From Clavibacter nebraskensis NCPPB 2581 (GTDB lineage: Bacteria; Actinomycetota; Actinomycetes; Actinomycetales; Microbacteriaceae), in contig NC_020891.1 of NCBI RefSeq assembly GCF_000355695.1, forward strand, positions 186,001-250,000: a stretch of 64,000 bases of DNA, given 5' to 3'. The notes under the pieces are model-generated. The model saw only the letters and a program-made list of their open reading frames with translations. It was not told where the DNA came from and ran no database searches. Both the position numbers and the translations under genes were made by a program. Positions 7,506 to 15,880 of this stretch are shown piece after piece. Position 1 is the first letter of the stretch; every line of letters starts with the position of its first letter.

Positions 7506-8980
7506 CCGCCGTGGACGACCGCGCGGACACCGCCGGTCCCGCCGCCGCGCCCGAGGCCGGCCCGTCCGCCGCGACCCCCACGGTCATGCGCCCCCCGCGC
7601 GGCTGGTTCCTCCCGCTGCTGCTGCGCCTGCACTTCCTCGCGGGGATCCTGGTGGGCCCGTTCATCCTCGTCGCGGCCCTGAGCGGCGCTGCGTACGCGC
7701 TCGCGCCGACCGCCGAGCAGGTCGTGTACGCCCACGAGCTGCACGCGCCCGCGACGGGATCCACCGTGCCGCTCGCCGCGCAGGTCGAGGCGGCGGAGGC
7801 CGTGGTCGGCGGATCCGGCACCCTCGTCGCCGTCCGCCCGGCCCCGGCTCCCGGCGACACCACGCGCGTCATGTTCACGGGCGACGGCCTCATCCCGAGC
7901 CAGACGCGCGCGATCTTCGTCGACCCGGCCGACGCGTCCATCCGCGGCGACCTGCCCGTCTACGGCACGAGCGGCGCCCTGCCGCTGCGCACGGCGATCA
8001 GCGACTTCCACCGCCGGCTCGGGCTCGGCGATGCCGGCCGGATCTACAGCGAGCTCGCCGCGAGCTGGCTCGGCATCGTGACCCTCGCGGGCCTCGGCCT
8101 CTGGGTCGCGCGCTGGCGGCGGTCGCCGCGCCGCCGGGACCTCGTGCGTCCGGACGCGCGGGCCACCGGCTACCGGCGGATCCTCTCCTGGCACGCGTCG
8201 ACGGGCGTCTGGCTCGTCGCGGGCGCGCTCTTCCTGTCGGCCACGGGCATCACGTGGTCGCAGTTCGGCGGTCAGAACGTGACCAACCTCCGGGCGGCGC
8301 TCAGCTGGCAGACGCCGACGCTCACGACCGCGCTGCCGGGCGCGGGCGCGGGACCGGCCTCCGCGGCGGATCCGCACGCCGGCCACCACGCGTCCGCGAC
8401 GCCCAGCGCGACGCCCGCCGTGGATCCCGCGACCTTCGACGAGGTCCTCCGCGTCGCCCAGGGCGTCAACGTCGACACGGGCCGGGTGGAGATCACGCCG
8501 CCGAAGGACTCCGGCTCGGCCTGGACGGTGAGCGAGATCCAGCGCAGCTTCCCGACCGAGGTCGACCAGGTCGCCGTCGACGGCAGCACGCTCCAGGTGG
8601 TGGGCCGCACCGACTTCGCCGACTACCCGTTCCCGGCGAAGCTCGCGCGCTGGGGGATCGACACGCACCAGGGATCCATGTTCGGGCTCCCGAACCAGCT
8701 GCTCCTCGCGGTGACCGCGCTCGGCATCGCCGCGATGGTCGTGTTCGGCTACCTGATGTGGTGGAAGCGTCGACCGGGCGTCGCGCGCCCCGGCCGTCCG
8801 GCTCCGGCGGGCGCGCTCGTGCGGGCGCCGTGGTGGGGGATCGCGGCGGTCGTCGCGGTCGGCATCGGCATCGGCGTCGGGCTGTTCCTGCCGCTCGTCG
8901 GGATCCCGCTGGTCGGCTTCGTGCTGCTCGACGCGCTGATCACCGCGGCGCGCGTGCACCGGGCGGGCGCCGCGGCCTGA
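7502..8980 (+). CDS. PepSY domain-containing membrane protein
   Basis: A 492-residue protein translated from a GTG overlapping the ycnI stop. It has the PepSY_TM layout: a first helix in LHFLAGILVGPFILVAALSG, a large outside domain, helices near TLAGLGLWVARW and GVWLVAGALFLSATGITWSQ, a second outside domain, and closing helices around AMVVFGYLMWWKRRPG. A His-containing stretch (DPHAGHHASATPS) sits in the second outside loop, again pointing to metal. Conserved His residues in the helices (ISDFHRRLGLG, LSWHASTG, IDTHQGSMFG) are typical. Such proteins often reduce or move metals. A copper role is inferred from ycnI. Confidence 0.9.
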   Translation: MTAVDDRADTAGPAAAPEAGPSAATPTVMRPPRGWFLPLLLRLHFLAGILVGPFILVAALSGAAYALAPTAEQVVYAHELHAPATGSTVPLAAQVEAAEAVVGGSGTLVAVRPAPAPGDTTRVMFTGDGLIPSQTRAIFVDPADASIRGDLPVYGTSGALPLRTAISDFHRRLGLGDAGRIYSELAASWLGIVTLAGLGLWVARWRRSPRRRDLVRPDARATGYRRILSWHASTGVWLVAGALFLSATGITWSQFGGQNVTNLRAALSWQTPTLTTALPGAGAGPASAADPHAGHHASATPSATPAVDPATFDEVLRVAQGVNVDTGRVEITPPKDSGSAWTVSEIQRSFPTEVDQVAVDGSTLQVVGRTDFADYPFPAKLARWGIDTHQGSMFGLPNQLLLAVTALGIAAMVVFGYLMWWKRRPGVARPGRPAPAGALVRAPWWGIAAVVAVGIGIGVGLFLPLVGIPLVGFVLLDALITAARVHRAGAAA

Positions 8981-9006
8981 CCCGGGACGTCGGCCGGCCG
9001 GTGCGT

Positions 9007-9028
9007 CCGCCCGCGGCTCAGCGGGCGG
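9007..9028. terminator. Hairpin between convergent PepSY and LacI genes
   Basis: An 8-bp perfect stem CCGCCCGC/GCGGGCGG with a 6-base loop overlaps the LacI stop codon. It is a plausible terminator for either strand, without a T-run. Confidence 0.5.
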
Positions 9029-10031
9029 CCCGCGCCGGCCCGGTCGACGCCGCCACGTGCAGCAGGCACGGCAGGAGCGCGTGCGGCAGCTCGGTGGCCG
9101 TGCCGTCGAGTCGCGCGAGCAGCATCTCGACGGCGAGGCGGCCGAGCTCGGGGCCCGGCGCGTCCATGGTGCTGAGGGCCGGCTCGACGAGCGCGCCCAC
9201 CTCGGTGGACGACGCGAGCGACAGGATCGACACGTCCTCCGGCACCCGCCGCCCGGCCGCGTCGAACCCCGAGATGAGGCCGCGCGCCGCCTGGTCGTTG
9301 AGGAGCATGACCGCCGTGATCCCCGGATCCGCCGCCAGCAGCTCGCCCGCCGCCGCGCGTCCGCCCACGGGCGTCGGCGCGCACCGGGCCACCGCGGCGC
9401 CGAGCCCGCGCGCGGCCGTCTCCTGGAGGAACGCCCGCTCGGTGCGCGTCGTCGGCCCGTATCCGCGCAGTGGCCCGCCCTCGAGGTCCTCCACCATGAG
9501 CCCGAACCGGCGGTGCCCGAGGCCCTGCAGGTGGTCGATCCCGTCGGCGACGGTGCGCTCGAAGTCCATGTCGACGAACGGCAGGTCGTGCGTGTCCGCC
9601 GTGCGCCCGATGGAGACGAACGGCACGTCGAGCGCCGCGAGCTCCCGGATGCGCGAGTCGTCCATGCGCACCTCCATCACGATCACGCCGTCGACGAGCC
9701 GCCCGCTGACCAGGTCGGAAACGTCGTCCGGCGACGTGCCGGTGGGCCAGAGCACGAGGTGGTAGCCGAGCTCGGACGCGCGCGTGGCGGCGCTCATGAA
9801 GATCTCGAGGGCGATGCGGCTGAGGCGCTGCACGTCGGCGGGGAACAGCAGCGCGACGATCCGGGTGCGCTTGCTGGCGAGCGCGCGGGCGACGACGTTG
9901 TTGCGGTAGCCGAGCTCCTGCATCGCCTCGGTGACGGCCCGCCGCGTGGGCTCGGAGACGGCCTTCGTGCCGTTGACGACGAAGGAGACCGTGGCGATCG
10001 AGACCCCCGCGCGCGCGGCGACCTCTCGCAT
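9018..10031 (-). CDS. LacI family transcriptional regulator
   Basis: A 337-residue regulator. The helix-turn-helix is at the very N-terminus (MREVAARAGVSIATVSFVVNG) with the hinge helix near NNVVARALASKR. The rest is a periplasmic-binding-like sensor domain. The ATG at 10031 leaves 14 bases to the AGGAG upstream, which is long. An in-frame ATC at 10040 sits five bases after that AGGAG and would add three residues (IPT), so a non-standard start is possible. It is convergent with the copper-type cluster and next to a Pr6Pr membrane gene. No nearby sugar operon shares its direction, so the regulon cannot be named. Confidence 0.9.
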   Translation of the reverse strand: MREVAARAGVSIATVSFVVNGTKAVSEPTRRAVTEAMQELGYRNNVVARALASKRTRIVALLFPADVQRLSRIALEIFMSAATRASELGYHLVLWPTGTSPDDVSDLVSGRLVDGVIVMEVRMDDSRIRELAALDVPFVSIGRTADTHDLPFVDMDFERTVADGIDHLQGLGHRRFGLMVEDLEGGPLRGYGPTTRTERAFLQETAARGLGAAVARCAPTPVGGRAAAGELLAADPGITAVMLLNDQAARGLISGFDAAGRRVPEDVSILSLASSTEVGALVEPALSTMDAPGPELGRLAVEMLLARLDGTATELPHALLPCLLHVAASTGPARAAR

Positions 10032-10093
10032 GGTCGGGATGGCGGCTCCTCGGGTTCGGACGGCGCCGTGCGGGCGATCGGCCGGGCGCGTGC

Positions 10094-10816
10094 TCAGCGT
10101 ATAGCGGGCGTCGCGCGGCGGCGCGGGTCGGTCGGGGCGCGGAACCGCGAGACGAGGATGAGCGCGCCCGTGATCGCGCAGACGGCGATCGTGAGGCCCA
10201 CCACGTACGCGGCGACCGTGCCGTACCCGCCGGGCGACGAGTCCGGGTTCAGGAACCCGTACGGGTAGTAGGTGGCGGTCTGGAAGACCTCGTCGCCGGT
10301 GAACGGGCCGCGGAGGAGCGTGATGACGATCCACACGAGGGGGAACGCGATGACGCGGCCGATGGCGCCCGCGCGCAGCGGTCGGCGGTCGGGCGCGAGG
10401 ATCCAGTCGAGCAGCACGATCAGCGGCACGGCGACGTGCACGATCTGGTCGGCCCAGTCGAGCTTCAGCGGCTCCGGCTGGGGCTGGCCGCGCAGCAGCA
10501 GGTTCCAGACGATGCCCGTGATGACGAGGTAGACGGTGGACGCGAGCCGCAGCGTGACCCAGCCGACCCCGGGATCCGCCACGCGGCCCCGCGCGAGCCG
10601 CACGCCGCCGACGACCAGCACGACCGCACCGAGCACGTTCGCGTCGACCGTGAAGAACAGGGCGAAGTCGAGCGACTTACCGGCGATGCCGGTGACGCCG
10701 AGGTCCTGCCAGTAGGCGTAGTTGACGTGGTACTGGGCGATGACGCCGATGACGGCGGCGATCGCGGTGGCGATGCGGACGACGGAGAAGAGGATGCGCA
10801 CGGCCGAGGTTCCCAC
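10094..10816 (-). CDS. Pr6Pr family membrane protein
   Basis: A 240-residue polytopic protein with six to seven hydrophobic segments, for example ILFSVVRIATAIAAVIGVIAQ, ALFFTVDANVLGAVVLVV and IVHVAVPLIVLLDWILAP. The pattern with FTVDANVL, the DQIVHVAVP segment and the TYYPYGFLNP motif near residue 190 matches the Pr6Pr family (related to AIG1/FAR-17a hydrolases). In that wider fold, Thr and His residues in the helices form the active site; the Thr of FFTVDANV and the His of QIVHV are present here. The substrate is unknown. Confidence 0.85.
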   Translation of the reverse strand: MGTSAVRILFSVVRIATAIAAVIGVIAQYHVNYAYWQDLGVTGIAGKSLDFALFFTVDANVLGAVVLVVGGVRLARGRVADPGVGWVTLRLASTVYLVITGIVWNLLLRGQPQPEPLKLDWADQIVHVAVPLIVLLDWILAPDRRPLRAGAIGRVIAFPLVWIVITLLRGPFTGDEVFQTATYYPYGFLNPDSSPGGYGTVAAYVVGLTIAVCAITGALILVSRFRAPTDPRRRATPAIR

Positions 10817-10987
10817 GATCTCGCCCTCCGCTGCCGCCCGGTGTCCCCGGACGCGTGGTCGGGCGGCTCACGCGGACGGCGCTGATCTCCCGCGAGGAGA
10901 AGCGGCGGCTGCCGGGGGAGGCGCGGACGAGTCGGGATGGTCCGCTCGACGTGACTGCCGGATCTGGGGGGGCGGCGCGAGCCGACC

Positions 10988-11016
10988 TTGACATCCCGTC
11001 CTCCTGCCCGCATGCT
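10988..11016 (+). promoter_or_regulatory. Candidate promoter of the TRAP/RraA cluster
   Basis: TTGACA (10988-10993) is followed 17 bases later by CATGCT (11011-11016), about 60 bases ahead of the TRAP permease start. The -35 box is ideal and the -10 box weak. Confidence 0.4.
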
Positions 11017-11024
11017 CATCAAAA

Positions 11025-11050
11025 CGAACTTTCAGTCCGCAGAGCGAACT
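11025..11050 (+). repeat. Direct repeat CGAACT, possible IclR operator
   Basis: CGAACT occurs at 11025-11030 and again at 11045-11050, exactly 20 bases (two helical turns) apart, just downstream of the candidate promoter. The IclR-type gene at 13168 is the obvious candidate regulator; this is inference. Confidence 0.35.
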
Positions 11051-11073
11051 GCACCACTCAATGGAGAGCGGAG

Positions 11074-12157
11074 ATGCATATGGGGTTGGCTGTCTGGGCC
11101 CTCATCTCGTACATCGGGATCATCGTCGTCTGGAGCGTCGCGCTGAAGCGCGGCATCGGTGATCGACCGGCAGGTGGACCTCCTCAACTCGCTGCTCGGC
11201 CGCCTCCGCGGCGGGGCCGGGTACGTGGCCACGGTCGGGTCGGCGCTGTTCGGCGCGGTCGCGCACTCGGGATCCGCCAACGCCGCGACCATGGGCTCCG
11301 TCGCGATCCCGTGGATGAAGCGCTCGAACTGGCCGCCGCACGTGGCCGCCACGCTCATCGCCGGCAACGCGGGCAACGGCACGGTGATCCCGCCGAGCGC
11401 GTCGTTCTTCATCCTCATCGGCACCGCGACGGTCGCGCCCTACGTCTCGATCGACGAGCTGCTGCTCGCGATGTTCGCCGCGGCGGCCTGGTGCATCCTC
11501 TGGCGGCTGGTCGTCGTCTTCTCCTTCGTGCGGAAGCACGAGATCGGCCGCGTCGCCGCCGCGGACATCCTGCCGTTCGGCCGCTCGTTCCGGCAGGGCT
11601 GGTCGTCGCTGCTGGTGTTCCTCGGGATCGTGATCCCGGTGCTCGTCACCCTCGGGCCGACCGGCGAGTCGCTCACGGGCGTGCTCGGCGAGGACGTGAT
11701 GGAGTCCATCAGCATCATCGTCTGGATCCCCGTCCTCCTCGGCCTCTTCGCCGCCGCGCTCGGCTGGCGGCGCCTGCCCCGGTCCGGCCGCGAGTGGTAC
11801 GGCTTCGTCGCCAAGACCGCCCCGCGCTACCGCGACATCGGCGCGACGCTGGTGTTCGCCTTCGCGGGCGGCGCCGTGCTCACCGTGCTCGGCCTCGCCG
11901 AGCAGCTGTCGAGCGTGCTCAACGGGCTGGACGCGTCGCCCGTGGTCATGTCGATCATCGTCGCCGTCCTGGTGGTGCTCGTCGCCGCCTCGACCGAGGG
12001 CGCGTCCCCGCCCGGGGCGTCGGCGATCTACATCGCGACCGGCATCGCGCAGGTCAACCCGGTGAAGACGTTCGTGCCGCTGATCGTGCTGTACGTGCTG
12101 CCGATCCTCGCGATCGCCGCCCTGATCGGGCCCGGCTGGCTGCCGGTGCCGCACTGA
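11074..12157 (+). pseudogene. TRAP transporter large permease (DctM-like), internal deletion and frameshift
   Basis: The gene starts normally at 11074 (MHMGLAVWALISYIG, first helix) and then breaks near 11158. After ALKRGIG the frame changes and continues as VIDRQVDLLNSLLGRLRGG through a long, intact permease body (GYVATVGSALFGAV, PWMKRSNWPPHVAATL, AGNAGNGTVIPPSASFF) to 12157. Related permeases have about 50-60 residues between these parts, so a deletion removed the second and third helices and also shifted the frame. A restart at GTG 11159 would give a truncated membrane protein, unlikely to transport. TRAP permeases import dicarboxylates with a binding protein, which is not encoded nearby. 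Confidence 0.8.
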
Positions 12158-12245
12158 TGCCCGCTGCCGCGCGCGGGCTGCCCGCGCGCCCCCGTCCCGT
12201 CCCCGCCCGCACGACCCGCCGCACGACCGCCCCGAGGAGGAGCTG

Positions 12246-12524
12246 ATGAGCGAAGAGAAGCCCCCCGCCGAGACCACCCACGGCCCGGCCCGCCTGCGCG
12301 CCATCCGCATGATGACCGCCGTCTTCGTCGCCCTGCTCGTGCTGATGCTCGCGCTCGGCACGGTGCTCGTGCTCCTGCAGGTCGTCGGCCTCGTGATCGT
12401 CGGCGGCGGCCTGATCACCGGCGCCTCCGCCGCCCTCAGCCCCTGGACGTTCGGCGTCGCCGGGGTGCTCGGGATCTGGACCCTCCTGCTCTCCTACGTC
12501 CACGGCTGGAAGCCCGCCGACTAG
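12246..12524 (+). CDS. Small two-helix membrane protein, likely TRAP-associated
   Basis: A 92-residue protein preceded by GAGGAG. It has a charged N-terminus and two hydrophobic stretches (MTAVFVALLVLMLALGTVLVL and TFGVAGVLGIWTLLLSYVHG). Position directly after the DctM-like permease and before RraA suggests it is the short partner of that permease, but the sequence is too featureless to assign to the DctQ family with confidence. Another possibility is an unrelated small membrane protein. Confidence 0.6.
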   Translation: MSEEKPPAETTHGPARLRAIRMMTAVFVALLVLMLALGTVLVLLQVVGLVIVGGGLITGASAALSPWTFGVAGVLGIWTLLLSYVHGWKPAD

Positions 12525-12564
12525 GCGGCCCGCCCCTCGCATCACCCGGAAGAAGAAAAACGAC

Positions 12565-13149
12565 ATGACGGACGCATCGACCCTCGGGCGGCTCGCCGCC
12601 CTCCCCGTCGCCAACGTGGGCGACTCCATGGACCGCCTCGGCGTCGTCGACGCCGGGATCCGCCCGGTGTGGCGCGGCGCGCGCGTCGCCGGCACCGCCT
12701 TCACGGTGGAGGTCGCGGGCGGCGACAACGCGGGGATCCACGAGGCACTGGGGCGCCTCCAGCCCGGCGACGTGCTCGTCGTCAACGGCCACGGGCTCCG
12801 GGACCGCGCGCTCGTCGGCGAGCTCATCGGCGAGCGGCTGCGCTCGGCGGGCTGCGCGGGCATCGTGATCGACGGCGCCCTCCGCGACGTCGACGACCTC
12901 GAGCAGATGGGCTTCCCCGCCTTCGCCCGGGCCGTGACGCCGGCGGGGCCGTACCGGAACGGGCCGTTCCGGATCCAGGTGCCGGTCGCCATCGGCACCG
13001 TCGTGGTGAGCCCCGGCGACATCGTGCTCGGCGACGCCGACGGGCTCGCGATCGTGCCCGCCGCGGAGGCCGCCGCGGTCGCCGACCGGGCCGAGGCCAA
13101 GCACGCCGACGAGTCCGCGATCCGGGCCTCCATCATCTCGGCACGATGA
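12565..13149 (+). CDS. RraA/HMG-aldolase family protein
   Basis: A 194-residue protein with the RraA fold. Near residue 15 is NVGDSMDRLGV. The active-site loop GHGLRDRALVGELIGERL is around residue 75, followed by GIVIDGALRDVDDL, which carries the Arg-Asp pair that binds substrate and divalent metal in the aldolase branch. Enzymes of this type cleave 4-hydroxy-4-methyl-2-oxoglutarate or 4-carboxy-4-hydroxy-2-oxoadipate to pyruvate or oxaloacetate, or decarboxylate oxaloacetate. Placement with a carboxylate-type permease, an IclR regulator and a dehydrogenase favours the aldolase role over RNase E inhibition, since no RNase context is seen. Confidence 0.85.
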   Translation: MTDASTLGRLAALPVANVGDSMDRLGVVDAGIRPVWRGARVAGTAFTVEVAGGDNAGIHEALGRLQPGDVLVVNGHGLRDRALVGELIGERLRSAGCAGIVIDGALRDVDDLEQMGFPAFARAVTPAGPYRNGPFRIQVPVAIGTVVVSPGDIVLGDADGLAIVPAAEAAAVADRAEAKHADESAIRASIISAR

Positions 13150-13167
13150 TCCCCGTCGCCTGGGACG

Positions 13168-13956
13168 ATGGGGCACATGCCAGACACCCCATCGGACAGC
13201 CGCGCGTCCGCAACGGAGACCTCCTCGTCGACCGTCCGCAGCGTCGACCGGGCGCTGGACCTGCTCGAGCTGCTCGAGCGCGGGGACGGGCCGCTGCGTC
13301 TCGTGGAGCTGAGCCGCGGCTCCGGCCTGCAGAACGCGACCGTGCTGCGGATCCTCGGGTCGCTGCAGCGCCGCGGCTGGGTGACGGTGGAGCACGGCGA
13401 GTACCGCGTGGGGCCGGCGGCCCTCGGGATCGCGAACGGCTTCCTGACGACCGACCGGCTGAGCGGGCGCGCCCGTCCGGTGCTCCAGCAGCTCGCGGAC
13501 AGCACGCGGCTGACGGCGTCGCTGTACGTGCGCGTCGGCGAGGAGCGGATCCTCACGGTGCGCGTCGACGGCGAGGACCCGCTGCGGTACCAGCTGCCGC
13601 TCGGCCGGCGGCTGCCGCTGCATGTGGGGGCGGGGAAGAACATCCTCGCGGCGTTTCCGGAGGAGGAGCGCGAGCGGGTGCTCGCGCGGATCGGGAGCAC
13701 GGACACTGCCGGCGGCGCGAGCGTCTCGGCCGACGAGTTGCGAGCCCAGCTCGACGTGGTGCGGAGGGACGGCTTCCACATCTCGATCGACGAGCGGGAA
13801 ACGGGCGTCGCCGCGGTGAGCGTCCCGATCCACGACCGGGCGGGCGAGGTCGTCGCGGCGATCTCGACCTCCGGGCCCACGGAGACCATCACGCGCGCGC
13901 GCCTCGAGGCGCGCGTGCCGGAACTGCGCCGAGCGGCAGCCGCCGTGGAGCGGTAG
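13168..13956 (+). CDS. IclR family transcriptional regulator
   Basis: A 262-residue protein; MPDTP at 13177 is an alternative start three codons later. The N-terminal winged helix is visible in SVDRALDLLELLERGD, LVELSRGSGLQNATVLRIL and RRGWVTVEHGEYRVG. The C-terminal IclR effector domain includes LPLHVGAGKNILAAF and ERETGVAAVSVPIHDRAGE. It lies between RraA and the broken DUF1932 dehydrogenase in one direction, so it probably controls this catabolic cluster. The CGAACT direct repeat upstream of the TRAP permease is a candidate site. Confidence 0.9.
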   Translation: MGHMPDTPSDSRASATETSSSTVRSVDRALDLLELLERGDGPLRLVELSRGSGLQNATVLRILGSLQRRGWVTVEHGEYRVGPAALGIANGFLTTDRLSGRARPVLQQLADSTRLTASLYVRVGEERILTVRVDGEDPLRYQLPLGRRLPLHVGAGKNILAAFPEEERERVLARIGSTDTAGGASVSADELRAQLDVVRRDGFHISIDERETGVAAVSVPIHDRAGEVVAAISTSGPTETITRARLEARVPELRRAAAAVER

Positions 13957-13999
13957 ACGCCGGGTCGCGACGCGCGCCCGGCAGAGGAGGAGACGCACG

Positions 14000-14795
14000 A
14001 TGAGGACAGCGTTCATCGGACTCGGGGAGGTGGGCGCGATCTACGCGGCGGCGGCCGCGGCCCACGGCGACGACGTGTCGGGCTTCGATCCCGCCGCGCC
14101 CACCACTCCCGAGGGCATCGAACGGTCGGCGACCCTGGCCGAGGCGGTGGCCGGGGCGGATCTCGTCGTCGTGCTCACGGGGGCGGCGCTCAGCGAGCGC
14201 ATCGCCGCGGACGCCGCGCCGCACCTCGGCGCCGACGCGGTCTACGCCGACTTCACGACGGCGTCGCCGCAGGTGATGGCGCGCGTGGAGCGGGTGGTGC
14301 AGGACACGGGCGCGCGCTTCGCCGACGTCGCGATCCTCGGGCCCGTGCCCACGAAGGGCGCGCGGACGGAGACGATCGTCAGCGGATCCGCCGCCCCGGG
14401 ACGTCGCGGCGTACCTCGTCTCCCTCGGCGCCGAGGTCGAGCGCATCGACGGGCCGGCGGGCGAGGCGACCAGCAGGAAGCTCCTCCGCAGCGTGCTGAT
14501 GAAGAGCCTCGCGGCCGTCGTGGTCGAGGCGGTCACCGCGGGGCGCGCGGCCGGATGCGAGGACTGGGTGCGCGACCAGATCGCGGGCCAGCTCTCCGGC
14601 GACGTGGCGGCGAAGATCGAGCGGTACGAGTCGGGCAGCCGCAAGCACGCGGTGCGGCGCGGGCACGAGATGGAGTCGGTGGTGGAGCACCTGGGTGCGC
14701 TCGGGGTGCCGTCGGAGATGTCGGAGGCGTCCGTGCGGTTCCTCGGGCGGCTCGCCGAGGAGGAGCGGGCGGCGGAGCAGCCGCGCCGGGCCTAG
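14000..14795 (+). pseudogene. NAD(P)-binding DUF1932 dehydrogenase, one-base frameshift
   Basis: The first part is an intact Rossmann domain (MRTAFIGLGEVGAIYAAAAA, then VYADFTTASPQVMARVE). After ETIVSGSAAP at about 14397 the frame is lost. Skipping a single G in the run CCCCGGG (14394-14400) restores PDVAAYLVSLGAEVERIDG and continues through the DUF1932 C-terminal helices (KLLRSVLMKSLAAVVVEAV) to the TAG at 14795, giving about 264 residues, a normal length. So the lesion is one extra base, either a real mutation or a run error. The product would be a beta-hydroxyacid dehydrogenase acting with RraA. Confidence 0.8.
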
Positions 14796-15403
14796 GAGGA
14801 GCGCGCCCGACGCAGCAGGGCGACGGCGATGGCGAGCGGCTTCATCCACGTCATCTCGCCGAAGCGGTAGTCGTCGGCGCGCGCGAGCCGGTCGGCGAGG
14901 TCGGGGCGCGCGGCGCGCAGGTAGCCGCGCGCCTCCTCCGCGTGCACGGGGTCGGAGACGATGCGGATGGTGTCGGCGTCCTCGATCAGCGGGATCGCGT
15001 TCGCGACGTTCTCGCGCGTGCTCGTGCTGGCCTCCTCGAGGACGACCGGGCCCGCGTAGCCGAGCTCGTCGCGGGCGAAGCGGGCGAGGATCCGGGCCTC
15101 GGGCTCGTCGCCCATCACGGATCCGCCGCAGAGCACGAGCGCGGTCGACGCGGCCCGCGGGTCCATCGAGCGCAGGGCCGCGCGCACGCGGTAGCGGTTG
15201 ATCCGGTTGGCGCGCGGGCCGGTGTTGCCGAAGCCGAGGACGACGACGACCTCGCGGCCCACGGCGCCGTCGGGGCGGCCCGGCGCGCGGCCGAGGCCGC
15301 GGGTGCTGGCGAGCCGGTGGATCCCCTCGCTCGCCAGGAGCGCGGCGCCGACCGCGGCGAGGAGCGCGGCCCCGGTGGCGACGAGGGTCTGGCGGGTGCG
15401 CAT
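14792..15403 (-). CDS. YdcF/SanA family (DUF218) protein
   Basis: A 203-residue protein with an N-terminal signal anchor (TLVATGAALLAAVGAALLASEG) and a DUF218 domain: VVVVLGFGNTG, ALVLCGGSV, EARILARFARDELGY, EEASTSTRENVANAI and IRIVSDPVHAEEARGYL. These are the family's nucleotide-like fold landmarks. DUF218 proteins act at the envelope, some in peptidoglycan or vancomycin-sensitivity phenotypes; the biochemical activity is not settled. Its stop codon shares a CTAG palindrome with the stop of the convergent DUF1932 gene, leaving no room for a terminator. Confidence 0.85.
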   Translation of the reverse strand: MRTRQTLVATGAALLAAVGAALLASEGIHRLASTRGLGRAPGRPDGAVGREVVVVLGFGNTGPRANRINRYRVRAALRSMDPRAASTALVLCGGSVMGDEPEARILARFARDELGYAGPVVLEEASTSTRENVANAIPLIEDADTIRIVSDPVHAEEARGYLRAARPDLADRLARADDYRFGEMTWMKPLAIAVALLRRARSS

Positions 15404-15441
15404 GCGCCCAGGCTATGGGCGCGCGTCTTCGACGACGCCGC

Positions 15442-15693
15442 TCACGCGGAGCGCGCCGCCTTCACGAACGCGACGACCGCGTTCGCGTGCCCGTGCCCGA
15501 GGCCGTGCTCGGCCTTCAGCCACGCGACGACCTGCATGTGCGGCTCGACGTCGAGACGGGCGTCGGCCAGGTCGATCCAGCGCTGCACCGGCTGCCCGTA
15601 CGTCGACTCGATGCTCGGGAAGTAGGAGGCGGGTCCGCGGGCCCTCTGACCCTCGGGCGGCGAGGGCGGGGCGACGATGCCGTGCGCGTTCAT
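15442..15693 (-). CDS. DUF4287 domain-containing protein
   Basis: An 83-residue protein. The core SYFPSIESTYGQPVQRWIDL followed by WLKAEHGLGHGHANAVVAF is the typical DUF4287 helix-loop pattern. No function is established for this small cytosolic family. It is transcribed divergently from the crcB operon and its start lies only about 90 bases from the candidate riboswitch leader. Confidence 0.8.
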   Translation of the reverse strand: MNAHGIVAPPSPPEGQRARGPASYFPSIESTYGQPVQRWIDLADARLDVEPHMQVVAWLKAEHGLGHGHANAVVAFVKAARSA

Positions 15694-15785
15694 GCCGCGA
15701 CGGTACCGGCGGCGCGCGGCCGCGACCAGGGCGGGCCGTGGTTCAATGGTCCGGCCTCCTCCGGGAGGGGCCTCCCGCGGGAGGC

Positions 15786-15846
15786 ACGGCGGTGGGGCTC
15801 GCCGTACCCGAACCTCGACAACCTCGTCGACGACAGTCCCTGTCTC
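15786..15846 (+). promoter_or_regulatory. Candidate fluoride (crcB) riboswitch
   Basis: The leader of the crcB pair folds like the fluoride riboswitch. P1 pairs ACGGCG (15786-15791) with CGCCGT (15800-15805) around the loop GTGGGGCT. Within that loop GGGGCT (15794-15799) can pair with AGTCCC (15835-15840), forming the expected pseudoknot with one G-U pair. Between them GAACC precedes a second hairpin TCGAC/GTCGA (15815-15830). The linear pattern GGCG-N8-CGCC resembles the known start GGCGATGGTGTTCGCC, but the usual GAUGG reads GGUGG here. The order, the pseudoknot and the downstream fluoride-channel genes make a strong combined case, found by eye without covariance scoring. Confidence 0.68.
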
Positions 15847-15880
15847 TTGGCTAGCCATGCCATCCGAGATGGGAGACCCC

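Noticed and set aside
15741-15785. tRNA-like GGTTCAATGG segment and tandem hairpins
   Set aside because: No acceptor or anticodon stems can be formed around it; the hairpins precede the riboswitch candidate and may be part of the leader.
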